This document shows positions 1-10,699 of a DNA stretch of 64,000 bases, one piece after another; position 1 is the first letter of the stretch, and the number at the start of each line of letters is the position of its first letter. Origin of the DNA: Symsagittifera roscoffensis (taxonomy: Eukaryota > Xenacoelomorpha > Acoela > Convolutidae); contig NC_087062.1 in assembly GCF_963678635.1 (NCBI RefSeq), positions 63,649,253 through 63,713,252 of the forward strand. Reading direction: 5' to 3'. The translations under genes were made by a program, and so were the position numbers. The notes below the pieces were generated by a model. It was not told the origin of the DNA and searched no databases. It worked only from the letters and a program-made list of their open reading frames with translations.

Positions 1-2520
1 TTTGAAAATTAAATTGAAGTCCTCCTAGAAGGGCTCATTAATGCCATCTGAAAGGTTAAAGCTTCGAAGCTCAAAAGTTGACTGGCAGACGGCGCAAGTT
101 TACCACAATGGGAGACAGTATTTATGAAGCCTCCGAGAAAAAAAAACATTTGGCAACCACATGAGAGTTACGAACAAGAGCTTTTTACCGAAAAAAAACC
201 TAATTTTTTTTTATCATACGACATTTTTCAAGGGAAGATACATGTCTCAAGCTGCAGCAAAAACGCTCGTTAAAAAGAAGCTGAAATGGTTTGAGATGAT
301 GAAAATATGAACAACTGAATAGGAATGCAATCGAGGTTGTTTATTTTTGAAGGGATGTGTGTGAATAACACAAGCAATAGTAGAACTCGGATCGTAAGGT
401 AAGGGATCTTTTGTCATGTAACCTAGAATTCATGCTTGACTTCTTTCGAAACTGTGATTCAATTCAAGCTAATTAAAATTACTTTCTTCGCTCACAAACA
501 GGTTTTACTTTCCGAGGTTTTGTTTCATCAACGGGCTCAGATCAACGGGTACATTTAAAAAAATTGGTCACAAAAGTCTGGACTTAAGTCGCCGGCATTG
601 ACCCGGGTATTACCATCTGGTTTAGCTTTTAATTCTTATCAAGAATAGTATTCTGCGAGGGAAAAAGTTCCCAAAAAGGTTGTGAAAACTTTTAAAAATA
701 ACGCCAAGTGGATGAATAATTTCACAATTCAAGAAGCGAGATGCCATGAAGGGCGTACTAACATTTCCTTTTCATTGCTAAATCTTGAACGTAATAGCTA
801 TCATTAAGATTCTATATGAATGCAAATATTTTTGATTACGCGTTGTAAATGTAAAAAGTTTACTGCTTAGGGAAGAAACTGGGTTTGTGTCTCTCAAGTT
901 TGTCGTCATAAAATAACAATCGAACTTGACATGGCGAAAATTTTCGGTCAATGGCGGCTAAAAGCAGACACTGAAGTAGGGAAAAGGAGTTCCGCGTTGA
1001 TCTGCCGGTATCAATCAGTACTGATTCAGATTAAACCCAGTAATAAGTATTTTTAGTAGTGTTTCAGGACAAACGCTGTGAAACAAGGAAAAACAGTACT
1101 GATATGTTGAGTCAATGTTCTATTTGGCATTTTGAGTCAAAATATGTTAAGCTTTGGGAGATATCGCCGAAAAAAACATGGTGACAAAATTGGAATTTTT
1201 GCCATTTTGAAAGCTTTTTCAGAATCGTTTCAGAGCTCGGAAAATCAATGATCGACAAATAAAAAGCAACGAAACATTCTTGTTAAAATTTTTTTTCTCT
1301 AAATATCTATCAAGATCCGCGCCTACAAAATTGTAAGCAAATATCAAAAGAACAACTTTAATATCAAAAGAACAAATTTAAGAACTAAAAAGACAGCGAA
1401 AGCACCAAACAGTGAAATATTTGAGAAAAAAGGCTTCTTTCCCTACCCCTCTTGGCTTTTTAGTACGCTTGGACGTCTTAATCTCCCTCGACCCATCCAG
1501 TTTCTTCCGACTGCGACATGAGGCAGCCATAATAGTGGCCACATCATGTCCATATATGGACTTATCTGACTTGTCAGCGGTCATGACCCAATTAACTCAG
1601 GTTATAAGGGTCGGTCTGTGAAATGACTAATATCGTACAAACGATCTCTACAGCTATTTAAACGGCAAGTAAAGCAGATTGTTCAAATTTAAATGAGTTT
1701 TTTTACAGTTTTTGAAAGTGTCTTCAGCCAGAAAATAAAATTGAAAGATTTTGGTTTATTGACGGCTGGTTTAGCTGACGTTAATTTTCAAGTGCAACTT
1801 GATTTAAGAGATTTCTGATTACTTTTTAGCTGCAGGTGACTTGAACACCTGTGAAGAATGCAGCTTGATTGTATTTATGCAGCAATTATTCAACTCTCAC
1901 CAATAATTGTTTAAACTTGAATAAACGCTCATGTTCAGATTAAAGAGTAGAGTTGGTATGAATTAAACGCATCGATTTTTTTTGCCGACAGTAACCATAA
2001 TGTAAATTCTTCTGTTGTAGTAGCTTCATAAATGATTAGATTCGTGACAATACTATCGAATTGCTTTAATACTTGCAGACTATTTTAAAGCTTGAATGAA
2101 CACAGAAAATTGAATCGGTTCAATGAGGCAAACTGAATCGGTATCACGTTTTCAGCGAATGCGTCCAAAATAGTTTGCGCTTAGTGGGCTGGGCGTGCAA
2201 TGCTTTGTTAATTTCCATTTCGCCAGGTAAGGACCCGGCTCGAGTTCCGCTGCTTAAGATAGAACCGGGGTGACCCAATTTCAGCAATTGTAGACTTGAG
2301 TGACCAAATATCAGCAATTCGAGACCGGAGCGACCAAAAAATACCATCGGTGTGACTCATATGACAGTCGCTACTGGCGCGAGCAAAGAAAAGACATATT
2401 TACGACCAATGTTTTCTCCTGATATCAAAAAAGTTTAAAACCTGTTGATTTTCTCTTTAAATGTTTGTATTCTGTGCGAAGACACAATACACAAAATGTT
2501 CTCAAAGGAGCTACCCACAC
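1..2520. other. Gene-free AT-rich sequence
   Basis: No coding region, RNA gene or clear repeat could be supported. Open frames of 60-70 codons (for example around 1412-1621 and 2144-2347) overlap on opposite strands, have no recognisable domain and look like chance. Confidence 0.6.
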
Positions 2521-2529
2521 TCAGTAAAA

Positions 2530-2800
2530 AGAGAAAATAATCGATTATATTATAATTATAATCGTACTTTTAGCTAAACTATAAATAATTATAAGCGCCA
2601 ATTTTAGATGTTTAAACGATTTATAATCCATTATAAGGATAACTTTTTTGGAGACATTTTAATAAATTATAATTGATTATCTTTTTTTTCGGAAATCTCT
2701 TATAATCTATTATAATAGATTATAATCCCTTTTTCTATCGAAATATTATCTCACGAAAAAATTAATTATAATGGATTATAATTTAGTTATTCTGCATGAA
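2530..2800. repeat. Cluster of near-palindromic TTATAATCNATTATAA motifs
   Basis: The stretch repeats AATNGATTATAAT and its complement many times at irregular spacing. Similar clusters lie at 7420-7515 and 10540-10680. Two of the clusters flank the LINE at 3.2-7.3 kb, so the LINE may have inserted into a longer repeat of this kind. Function unknown. Confidence 0.5.
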
Positions 2801-2845
2801 AATACAGTAAAAATTGAAATTATTGTAAGTTTAAGCTATAAGCAG

Positions 2846-3135
2846 GGGCGGATCTAGGAATTTCTTGGGGGATGGGGGTGGATTTTCAAAAAAAATTCCA
2901 AAATTTTGTCGACTTTTTTTAGGTTGACCAAATTGATTTTTATGAGCACTCCTAACTCCTTATAAAGACCCCATTTTGATCAAAAGTTCTGCGCCGCAGG
3001 CGAAACTATGAAAAAACAGGACAAAAAAAGCGTTCTTAGACAATTTTTGGAAAATTTTGATCTTAAAATTGCGTTTTTTGGCGCGCTCTTCCCCATCAAA
3101 ATTAGTATACATTGGCGCCAAAGGCGCTTTTAGAA
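2846..3135 (+). repeat. Interspersed repeat starting GGGGCGGATCTAGG (partial)
   Basis: The block begins with GGGGCGGATCT and contains a segment (about 2920-3000: GGTTGACCAAATTGATTTT, then TATAAAGACC, then GCGCCGCAGGC) that recurs in reverse complement at about 15780-15960. There the matching outer end reads AGATCCGCCC in complement. This suggests a non-autonomous DNA-transposon-like family with GGGCGGATCT ends. No coding capacity. The right end was not found; the LINE follows closely. Confidence 0.45.
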
Positions 3136-3291
3136 AGTTTTAGGCTCTGTCACCAAAATGGATATCTCAAGATAAGTCAAAGCGGAGAAATGAGCTGAAC
3201 TGAAAATGAGCTAAGAAACAGTCGCGTTGTTCTTTTTACGTTTGCTGCATAAAATCTTCGTTTAAAATACGTTCGCTTTCAACAATTCAAT

Positions 3292-4221
3292 ATGGCCTTA
3301 CTGCAAAAACTTTCTTTGACGGATTTGAATAATGGAGACTCTGTTAGATTACTTCTTGAGCAATTAATAAAACAGATCGATTCCCAACAGAATGAAATTA
3401 TAGAATTACGGGGTGAGAATGACAGGCTTCTTTACGACAATCATGAGTTGGAAAAAAGAGTTACGAAAGTGGAAAGGTATTCCTCATTTATGTGTTTAAC
3501 ATTTCATGGTGTGTCGGATGGTGGTGAGTACCCTGTCCATTCAATTGTGAAGATACTAAGGTCAGTAAATATTTCAATTCAGCCCCAGGACATCGTCGCG
3601 TGTCATTATTTACCAGGTAAAGGTCGAAATCGTCCGATTATTGTCAAGTTTTTGTATAATCACCAGCGAGATGCTGTATGGAATAAGAGATTCGATTTTT
3701 GGGATGATTTAACTGGAAATAAAATTCATGTAAACGAACGATTGGCAGAAAAAGATAGGGAAATTATGAACTACTGCAGACGGGACAAAAATCTACTAGC
3801 ATCTACTCATAAGAATCAAGTCCAGATTAAAAAGTACAATTCATATGGCAGATGGCAACCAATTGATAACAAGAAGGATGTCGATATTTATATGGGAAAT
3901 GATATCTCAGTAACTACTGACAATGAAAAATATACGGATGTTATTCAAAATGCTGCTGATTCCGACGATGTTCAATATCCAAAATCTTATTCTTTTTTGG
4001 GAACTCCGGGGAAAAGGAAAAGGAACGTGGCTTTTAGATCACCGGATAGTCATGAATCGCAAAATGATATACAAGAGCGGAAACTTGATAAACTATGCTG
4101 TTTGGTGGAAAAACTCATTGAAAGCCATTCTCCACCTCCTAAGAAAATGACTACCAGTGGTGATGTTGTTAGCGATGATAATATGGGCAGCAGCGAAGAA
4201 AAAGATCAACCTGAAAATTAA
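3292..4221 (+). CDS. LINE ORF1 protein (coiled coil plus RRM-like domain)
   Basis: This 309-residue protein starts at an ATG (MALLQKLS). Residues about 15-62 form a leucine-rich coiled coil (LLLEQLIKQI, then LEKRVTKVERYS), the trimerisation segment typical of LINE ORF1 proteins. Residues about 65-150 (FMCLTFHGVSD to RPIIVKFL and VWNKR) fit the RRM-like RNA-binding domain of transposase_22/L1-type ORF1. A basic stretch GKRKRNVAF near residue 240 could be a nuclear signal. There are no CCHC knuckles. By family, the protein binds element RNA as a ribonucleoprotein. It lies directly upstream of ORF2 and is presumably on the same transcript. Confidence 0.75.
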   Translation: MALLQKLSLTDLNNGDSVRLLLEQLIKQIDSQQNEIIELRGENDRLLYDNHELEKRVTKVERYSSFMCLTFHGVSDGGEYPVHSIVKILRSVNISIQPQDIVACHYLPGKGRNRPIIVKFLYNHQRDAVWNKRFDFWDDLTGNKIHVNERLAEKDREIMNYCRRDKNLLASTHKNQVQIKKYNSYGRWQPIDNKKDVDIYMGNDISVTTDNEKYTDVIQNAADSDDVQYPKSYSFLGTPGKRKRNVAFRSPDSHESQNDIQERKLDKLCCLVEKLIESHSPPPKKMTTSGDVVSDDNMGSSEEKDQPEN

Positions 4222-4300
4222 AAAGAGTTTCTGAACATCAGAAAAATATCTCTTTTTTTCCTGTGTTAAAGCTTTATTTTTGATTTTAAAGGGATTTCTA

Positions 4301-7114
4301 ATGGGTAACGACGGGGACATACTTTTCTTAAATATTCAATCACTGCGCAACCATCATGACCAATTAAAAGTTCTTGTTGCTTCACTAAAATGGCAACCAT
4401 ATGTCGTTGCCTTATGCGAAACTTGGTTAAGTGACAATGATCCCTTGGAACTTTATAACTTGGACGGCTACCAAGAAGGAGTTTTTGTTAACCGTCAAAA
4501 AAGTAGGGGTGGGGGTTTAGCATTTTTCATAAAAAATCAAATTGACTTTTCGCACGAAATTTTATCGAATGAACTAGAAAATGTTGTCTTAACTTTAACT
4601 CTAGGAAGTAAACAGAAACTAAACGTTTGTTTGATGTATCGACCGCCATCAATCAATTCAAAGCATTTCTTAACGCAATTTGAGGATTTACTCGTGAATT
4701 TGAATTCAAAACAATGTCAGAACTCAATCATTGTGGGAGATATGAATTTAGATATTCTGGACGTGTCGCGCAATTCTCGATTAATTGATGAATATAAATT
4801 GATACTTAGTTTTTTTGGATTCTTCATATCAAATAGTGAAGCAACAAGAGAAACCGCATCTAGTTCTACCTGTATTGATCATATCATCAGTAAATATGAT
4901 ATGAGCGTAACTACTTTAAAAACTTCTCTAAGTGATCATTATGCGCTAGTTGCCTCTATTGGACCTTTTTTGGATGATAGTGACAATTTTAAGATAGGTC
5001 GAAACTTGAAAATCTTGAACAGAAATGAAAATATTTTGAAATTCTTGTTTGTTTTGCATCAAAATCTCAATAATTGCAATATGGCAACAATTGATGACAT
5101 GTTGACCGATTTAACAAAAATGTGTCTGGATGTTTTTGACCGTTTTTGCCCCCAACAAACATTACTAAGGAAAAAACACAAAGACTGGATCACCAATGAT
5201 ATCAAAAAAATGTGTAAAAAGAGAGATCGTCTTCATGCCAAAATGATTAAGAAACCTTCACTAGAGAAAATTAATTGCTTCCGAATGTTTAGAAATAAGG
5301 TAAAAATGGCAATTAGGCGTGCTCAAAGAGACTATCATGATAAGAAAATTGAAAAATGTACATCATCAAAACAAATGTTTCAAGCTTTTAATCGTTTTTG
5401 TGGAAAACGAAAACCAGCCCAAAAAGAGATTGAACCCAACTTACTTAATGATTTCTTCGTCAATATTGGTAAGCACCTGAGCAATTCTCTGCCACTTGTT
5501 GGTTCTGCTTCTCAAAACTTAGACAGAAACATATCAAGTTTTGTAATTTTTAAAACGGATGAACATGAAGTGTTTAAGGTAATAGGGGCCTTAAAAACTA
5601 AAACTTCAAGTGGTCATGATGGTCTTTCAACTAAAATGATTAAATTATGTTCACCAGTCATATCTGTTTTCCTGGCAAACGTTTTTAATAAATGTATTGA
5701 TACAGCATATTTTCCAGATGCTTGTAAAATTGCAAAAATTGTCGCTTTTCTGAAAGAAGGAGAAAAAGAAAATCCCAGTAATTATCGACCTATTAGTCTT
5801 TTGACAGTTTTTAGCAAAATTTTTGAAAAAATAATTTATAAAAGAATGCTAGTTTTCATTAACAAAAACAATATTATAATACCGGAACAGTTTGGTTTCC
5901 GCGAAAAACATTCTTGTATCCATGCTGTCCTACGAGTTACTGAATTCATGCGAAAAACGATTGAGACAAAAAATATGGGCTTGGCACTTTTTATTGATCT
6001 GAGAAAAGCATTTGATACAGTTAACCATTGCATTCTTCTGGAAAAATTATGCGCGTACGGTTTTAGAGGAAAATTCAACAAATTGATATTAAGTTATTTG
6101 ACAAACAGACAACAATTTGTTGTTAATTCGAACGGTACTTCTAGGCAACAGGTAATATCGTACGGAGTTCCGCAGGGCTCTGTTCTTGGACCCCTTTTTT
6201 TCTTACTTTACATTAACGACATAAATAAAATTGTTTCAAAATCGGAATTAAGTCTTTTTGCGGACGACACTGCTATTCTTGCTTCTTTCCCAACAACAAG
6301 GGTAAATGATTACTTTAAAAATGATTTGCTGAAAACAGATGACTGGTGTGTGCGAAATAAATTGTCGATAAGCTCTACAAAATGTAAAATCTTACCATTT
6401 GGTAAACAATGTTTGGATAATGACTTTTCACTTGCGGGTGAAAACATAGGATTTACAAATTGTTTCAAATACTTGGGTGTTATCATTGATAGTCAACTCA
6501 AATTTACAGACCATGTTGAAACTGTGTGCAGAAAACTAGGCCGATTTAACGGAATTATGTATAAGGGCAGGGTAGCTTTTTCTCGCAAAATGCTGTTAAA
6601 GTTCTACCTGGCATATGTGGTACCTATAATTTCATATGGTCTGCTTGTTTATGGGAGTACTAGCAAAACAAATTTAGAAAAAATTTATATCTGCCAGAAA
6701 AGAATTCTCCGTACTATATTCTTCAAACGCAAATACGATCACATAACAACAAAGTTTAATGATCTGGGCATTGATACAGTTCATGAAATTTATTTAACTC
6801 AACTTTTTAAAGAAACCATTTTTCAATATTTAAAACGTTCACCTCTTGATTTTCTAAACGTCAGTAATTATAGTAATAAACGAAATACACGTTCTACTTC
6901 TAACGGAATGATTCCGTTTTATCGCTGTAGGACAAAAACTATGGAAAACTCCCTTTCATGCAAAATCGTTAAATGTTTCAATTTTTTGATGTCAAATAAA
7001 CTCCTACCCGATAAAATCGAAACGTACTCTCAAGAACAGCTGTCAAAATTTTTAAAGGTTTTCAAAAGAAATTACATTTTAGACAATGTACAGCTGGTCG
7101 ACAACTTTTTCTGA
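4301..7114 (+). CDS. LINE ORF2: APE-type endonuclease and reverse transcriptase
   Basis: From the ATG at 4301 the protein is 937 residues; the frame is open slightly further upstream without an ATG. Residues 1-225 are an exonuclease-endonuclease-phosphatase domain: LNIQSLRN, CETWL (E40), GDMNLDIL, CIDHIIS and SDHYALVA. Residues about 480-740 are the RT: NPSNYRPISLL, FIDLRKAFDTVNH, GVPQGSVLGPL and the active site FADDTAIL near residue 652. The C-terminal part (about 740-937) is the usual LINE thumb and connection region; no RNase H was seen. By family it nicks target DNA and reverse-transcribes the element RNA from the 3' end. No stop or frameshift interrupts the frame. Confidence 0.9.
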   Translation: MGNDGDILFLNIQSLRNHHDQLKVLVASLKWQPYVVALCETWLSDNDPLELYNLDGYQEGVFVNRQKSRGGGLAFFIKNQIDFSHEILSNELENVVLTLTLGSKQKLNVCLMYRPPSINSKHFLTQFEDLLVNLNSKQCQNSIIVGDMNLDILDVSRNSRLIDEYKLILSFFGFFISNSEATRETASSSTCIDHIISKYDMSVTTLKTSLSDHYALVASIGPFLDDSDNFKIGRNLKILNRNENILKFLFVLHQNLNNCNMATIDDMLTDLTKMCLDVFDRFCPQQTLLRKKHKDWITNDIKKMCKKRDRLHAKMIKKPSLEKINCFRMFRNKVKMAIRRAQRDYHDKKIEKCTSSKQMFQAFNRFCGKRKPAQKEIEPNLLNDFFVNIGKHLSNSLPLVGSASQNLDRNISSFVIFKTDEHEVFKVIGALKTKTSSGHDGLSTKMIKLCSPVISVFLANVFNKCIDTAYFPDACKIAKIVAFLKEGEKENPSNYRPISLLTVFSKIFEKIIYKRMLVFINKNNIIIPEQFGFREKHSCIHAVLRVTEFMRKTIETKNMGLALFIDLRKAFDTVNHCILLEKLCAYGFRGKFNKLILSYLTNRQQFVVNSNGTSRQQVISYGVPQGSVLGPLFFLLYINDINKIVSKSELSLFADDTAILASFPTTRVNDYFKNDLLKTDDWCVRNKLSISSTKCKILPFGKQCLDNDFSLAGENIGFTNCFKYLGVIIDSQLKFTDHVETVCRKLGRFNGIMYKGRVAFSRKMLLKFYLAYVVPIISYGLLVYGSTSKTNLEKIYICQKRILRTIFFKRKYDHITTKFNDLGIDTVHEIYLTQLFKETIFQYLKRSPLDFLNVSNYSNKRNTRSTSNGMIPFYRCRTKTMENSLSCKIVKCFNFLMSNKLLPDKIETYSQEQLSKFLKVFKRNYILDNVQLVDNFF

Positions 7115-7266
7115 TTTGTTTACCCGTTGTCGTTACTTAATTGTGATAGTTATCCCGGAGGGTAGCTACTTGTTAGGTTGAAAAGCCTGTTCTAGCTATC
7201 CTGATGCAGTGAGTGATTAAGTATGTATTTCTTCACTGTATCGAATAATTGAATTGAATTGAATTG
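7115..7266 (+). other. LINE 3' UTR with GAATT tail
   Basis: Short untranslated region after the ORF2 stop, ending in a run of GAATT units at 7251-7266, taken as the 3' terminus of the retrotransposon. Confidence 0.6.
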
Positions 7267-7419
7267 AGAAACCCAGCACCCACCCCTGAAACCGCCATAA
7301 GTACCTGGCTATAAGTACAAAATACAGTTTCTTTTAGTTCGGCAACTAACTGAAAAACACAACACAAAAAACAAAACAAAAATAAAACGAAATGAAGCGA
7401 TGACACACTTGTTTAATAA

Positions 7420-7515
7420 GAATGGATTATAAACCATTATAATGGTATAATGGATTATAACTCAATAAAATTTGAGAAAAAAAAATTCAAAATAATCGAT
7501 TATAATAAAGTGACA
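7420..7515. repeat. Second cluster of ATTATAATGGATTATAA-type motifs
   Basis: Contains AATGGATTATAAACCATTA and further GATTATAA words, matching the clusters at 2530-2800 and 10540-10680. It lies just beyond the LINE 3' end. Confidence 0.45.
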
Positions 7516-7846
7516 AAAATTCAACGATAATCTACACTAGGAAAATGGCTAACTAGGTCATCGTGAAATTTTAAACAGTATTATAACAAAAAGTAACTTT
7601 TTATCTTGCTTTGATAGTTCTTCTTTAAAGGTTTTAGAGGTTGAATATCTCAGTTTTTTGTCAAATTTAGCATATTGTCTTACAGCCATGTAATCACCCA
7701 ACAAAATATTGTTTCTTATGCGCGAAATGGTGAAAGGATTGCGACTGAACTACCTTATAAATAAAATTTTACAAAATCGTTTGATTTTTCATAGAGATTT
7801 GCTCAGTAAATATGTCCAGACATTCACGCCCAAGGTGTAGGCAGCG

Positions 7847-8316
7847 GTTGCCGGACATCAAGCCGACGGGACTTCAAGCCGAAACGTAAAGTTAGGGACT
7901 TCAAGCCGAAAATTTTCTCATTAAGTTATGAAATTTGAATAATTTGAAAACTTTTCTAAGGAATTGCCCATTTTCATGATCTTTCTTCAATAGTTTAAAG
8001 GCATTTTCATAAAATGTAATCCTTCAATTGAAGTTTAGAAAAGTTAAAATAAAAAATAAAAAATAAAAAACTGGTTGACGGCAGTTTTCTTGTATATAAT
8101 TTATGCATTTCAAAAACCGGCTGATGTTGTTAACGGATGCCAATCATAAGTGATTCATTGTCATGAATAACGCTTATTATGGACTAAACTTGCCTACATT
8201 TTGAAAAGCAACGAGTTTTTGATGAAAAAATAGTGATTTGAGGTGCTTGTAAAGTTTCAATTTTGGCCTGAAGTCCTTTCGGCTTGAAGTCATGTCGGCT
8301 AGTTGTCCTAGAACCC
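7847..8316. mobile_element. MITE with inverted ends and 10-bp target duplication (Mutator-like?)
   Basis: The direct repeat GTAGGCAGCG flanks the element (7837-7846 and 8317-8326). The two ends are imperfect inverted repeats of about 39 bp. Both contain GACTTCAAGCCGAAA and GCCGAC in inverted orientation (7850-7890 against 8262-8310), and the GACTTCAAGCCGAA word recurs at about 7900. The 470-bp interior has no coding capacity. A 9-10 bp duplication with subterminal repeats is typical of Mutator-like elements, so a non-autonomous MULE is the likeliest reading; other superfamilies are possible. Confidence 0.7.
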
Positions 8317-8534
8317 GTAGGCAGCGAAACAGGTGCGACTTATGGCGCAACCGCGTGAAGCAATAGGCGCGACTCACGGAACGGAGCAAGCAAACGAGAC
8401 TCGAGATGAAGCGCCGCCACCAACGCAATCGCATCGGTCCTGGCCAGATTTTCGCGACCCAAAATTTACTTTTCAGCTGTTGCAAACAGGGTGGAGAAAG
8501 TGTAACGGCGCGATCAACGCGAACCAACATGCAA

Positions 8535-8740
8535 GGTCTGTCCAGACTTTGCGACAAACTTCTGAATATAAAGTTGCAGAAGTCTAGTCATACCAAACAT
8601 TGCTGCAGAAATTTGGACAAAAAGTAGCGAAAGCCTGGAAATGCAAATAGCAAAAGTTTGGAAATAATTTTGTGAAAGTCCGGACATAAAGTTGCGAAAG
8701 TTTAGAAACATAGTCGCAATTTATGGACATACAGCCTCGA
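8535..8740. repeat. Degenerate minisatellite, units of about 30 bp
   Basis: Successive diverged units share the pattern TTTGGACAnAAAGTnGCGAAAG (for example at 8612, 8650 and 8685). The short open frames across it are produced by the repeat and not taken as genes. Confidence 0.5.
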
Positions 8741-10140
8741 AAGTTTTTTTTAGTAATATAATTAATCATAAGATATTACTTAGATTTTAAAACTATTCAA
8801 AGAATTTTTTTGATGTGGTTCAGAAAGAAAAAATTTTCGCAAAAAAATATTCAGATTTGCCAAGTAAGTTTTGTAGTCATGGCTGAGCACGTTTGGTCTG
8901 GATTTCGACCCGGTGCCACTTTTAATCTCGAGAAATAAGTCTGGGACATCGGCCCGGACAGTTAGTGCATTCGACTTTTTCTTCATGGCAATAGCCTTTA
9001 GCCACTATCTTAACATTAATGAGCAAATTTTGGTGAACACGCAATTTCCACTCGCAAAAAGTGCCTCAATCAGCAAAAAATTGAAACCTTTTGTTTTTAT
9101 AAAGCATTGGTTAGTATAACTAACCCCTCTGCTTCCCATTTTGTTGGAGCTCTTGCTCTCCTCTTTCTGTTTGGGGCCGGCCATCTTGCCTCTACTCCTG
9201 CTGTTCGCGGCCATCTGATTGGCCGAATCTACCCCGAAGTTGCCCCCAGACCCAGTTGCTCCTCTGTTTCCCGACGGCATTTTAGTAATTTACTAATTTT
9301 CAATACAAGTTGTTGTCTCGCAGCGAGTTTTGAATTTTAGTTTTGAAAGAATTCCTCTGCTTTAACTATTTGGACAGTTTAAAGCAAGATCGAGAAATGT
9401 TTTATTTTTATTTTATAAGTATTGTAAAACAACACAGAAGATTGTCAATAAGAGCAGTGCCATTAAAAGTTTGGTCACGCTATAAACTCAAGTACTTTTT
9501 GGCCATTGTGGTATTGGTACTAAAAATGCTCATTTGAAGCTTATTTTTGTTCGAGGGGTTCGTAGATCATAAATGGTCCACATTGAATGTTTTCTTTATA
9601 TATTTTTTTGTTAAACAGGCCGTTGGTCTAATTTAGCGTGAAGAAAAAATACCAAAAGGCGCAGCTAAACTATGTTGAAGGCATAAAGCCACTTATAGAT
9701 TCAAATGAGAATTTATTTTTATCGGCTCCAATTAAGAAAACATACAACTGTTTCACTCAGCGTGGCGCGGTGACATTAATCCGCAAATTATTTTAAGAGC
9801 AAAAAACACGAAGTGAACCACGACGCAAAATTTTTTTTAGCTTGTTTCGTTTTCTGGGTTATGATTTTTCCGAATTTTAAGTAACTTCTGAACTTTCAGT
9901 AACCGAATTTTAAGTAACAGGCAGTTTTTAAAATAAAAAACAAACAAAACTGGCTCTTTTCCACCACCCCCACATTTAATTTTCAAGTTTCAAAAATGAT
10001 TTTAAGCTTGTCATAACGCAGTGAAATATTGCTTGGTGAACAAACCAACAATTTTGAACAGATTTGGTCTGCATATTTTACATCAATCTGTCACTCATAT
10101 AGCTGTTATAACTCGTAAAACAATTATGAAAACGGAAAAT
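8741..10140. other. AT-rich sequence, nothing further supported
   Basis: Apart from the exon-like island at 9121-9280, I see no gene, RNA or repeat boundary here. Confidence 0.5.
9121..9280 (-). CDS. Possible first coding exon of an unrecognised gene
   Basis: On the minus strand an ATG after AAATTACTAAA opens about 53 residues of Gly/Ser/Lys/Arg-rich sequence (MPSGNRGATGSG, then KMAGPKQKEESKSSNKMGS). It lies in a short GC-rich island within AT-rich DNA and is followed by a possible donor, GTTAGT. No downstream exon was found on the minus strand before 8.5 kb, and the composition is low complexity. No function can be given. It could be chance or an old insertion. Confidence 0.3.
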
Positions 10141-10261
10141 TTGAAATGTGGGGGAAAAAGAAAAAGAGCCAAAAAATTGTTTTAACAGGGCATAGCCCAA
10201 ATTATTTCGACCCGACTAAAGACCCGACAGCCACCACCTCAAGTTACTTTTATCGCACCCG

Positions 10262-10505
10262 ACTAAAGAGAGGGGGCGGTAAACTGAGGAGTGTCAATCA
10301 TGAACCCCTTCCCCCAAAGTCTACAAACTAATAACCACCCCCCCCCCCCGTGTTCAACCATAATGGAAGGAACGACTGACGGTTGTGGTAAACTGGCAGG
10401 GAAAAAGGGGGCGGGGTAAATTAAACTGTGGAGAGGGGTCAGGGGTGGGGTAAAGTAAATGGAGAGGGGGTAAAGTAAACTGGGGGACAAAATGGGGGAC
10501 AAAAA
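10262..10505. repeat. G-rich degenerate repeat (GGGGGTAAAGTAAACTG units)
   Basis: The plus strand carries repeated runs of four or more G separated by TAAAGTAAA or TAAACTG, with a C10 run near 10338 on the opposite phase. Several closely spaced G runs could form a G-quadruplex. The frames on both strands are low complexity and not considered coding. Confidence 0.55.
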
Positions 10506-10539
10506 AATATAAAGTTTAATGTGAAATGTAACGAAATCT

Positions 10540-10680
10540 ATTTTTATTGGATTTTAATCGATTATAATGGATTATATTGACATTGAAAATGTTAGGATTA
10601 TAATTCATTTTTGATGAATTATAATCAATTGTTTTGTAATTTTATAGATACTGACCATATTATGACAATATAATCGGTTA
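10540..10680. repeat. Third cluster of AATNGATTATAAT motifs
   Basis: Includes TTAATCGATTATAATGGATT and related words, like the clusters at 2530-2800 and 7420-7515. Confidence 0.45.
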
Positions 10681-10699
10681 TGATCTATAGACGGTCGGC

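Larger units (their letters stand above)
3200..7266 (+). mobile_element. Non-LTR retrotransposon (LINE), apparently intact ORF1 and ORF2
   Basis: Two consecutive ORFs on the plus strand, 79 bp apart, encode an ORF1-type RNA-binding protein and an APE endonuclease-reverse transcriptase. The 3' end at 7251-7266 is a short GAATT microsatellite tail, as in several CR1/L2/Jockey-group LINEs. The 5' boundary is uncertain: I place it just upstream of ORF1 and saw no target-site duplication. There is no RNase H domain, which argues against the I clade. Clade assignment is tentative. The intact frames suggest recent mobility. Confidence 0.85.

Noticed and set aside
8342-8587. Plus-strand frame MAQPREAIGATHGTEQ as an exon
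   Set aside because: The MITE duplication lies just upstream and the frame runs into the minisatellite. No splice partner or domain was found.
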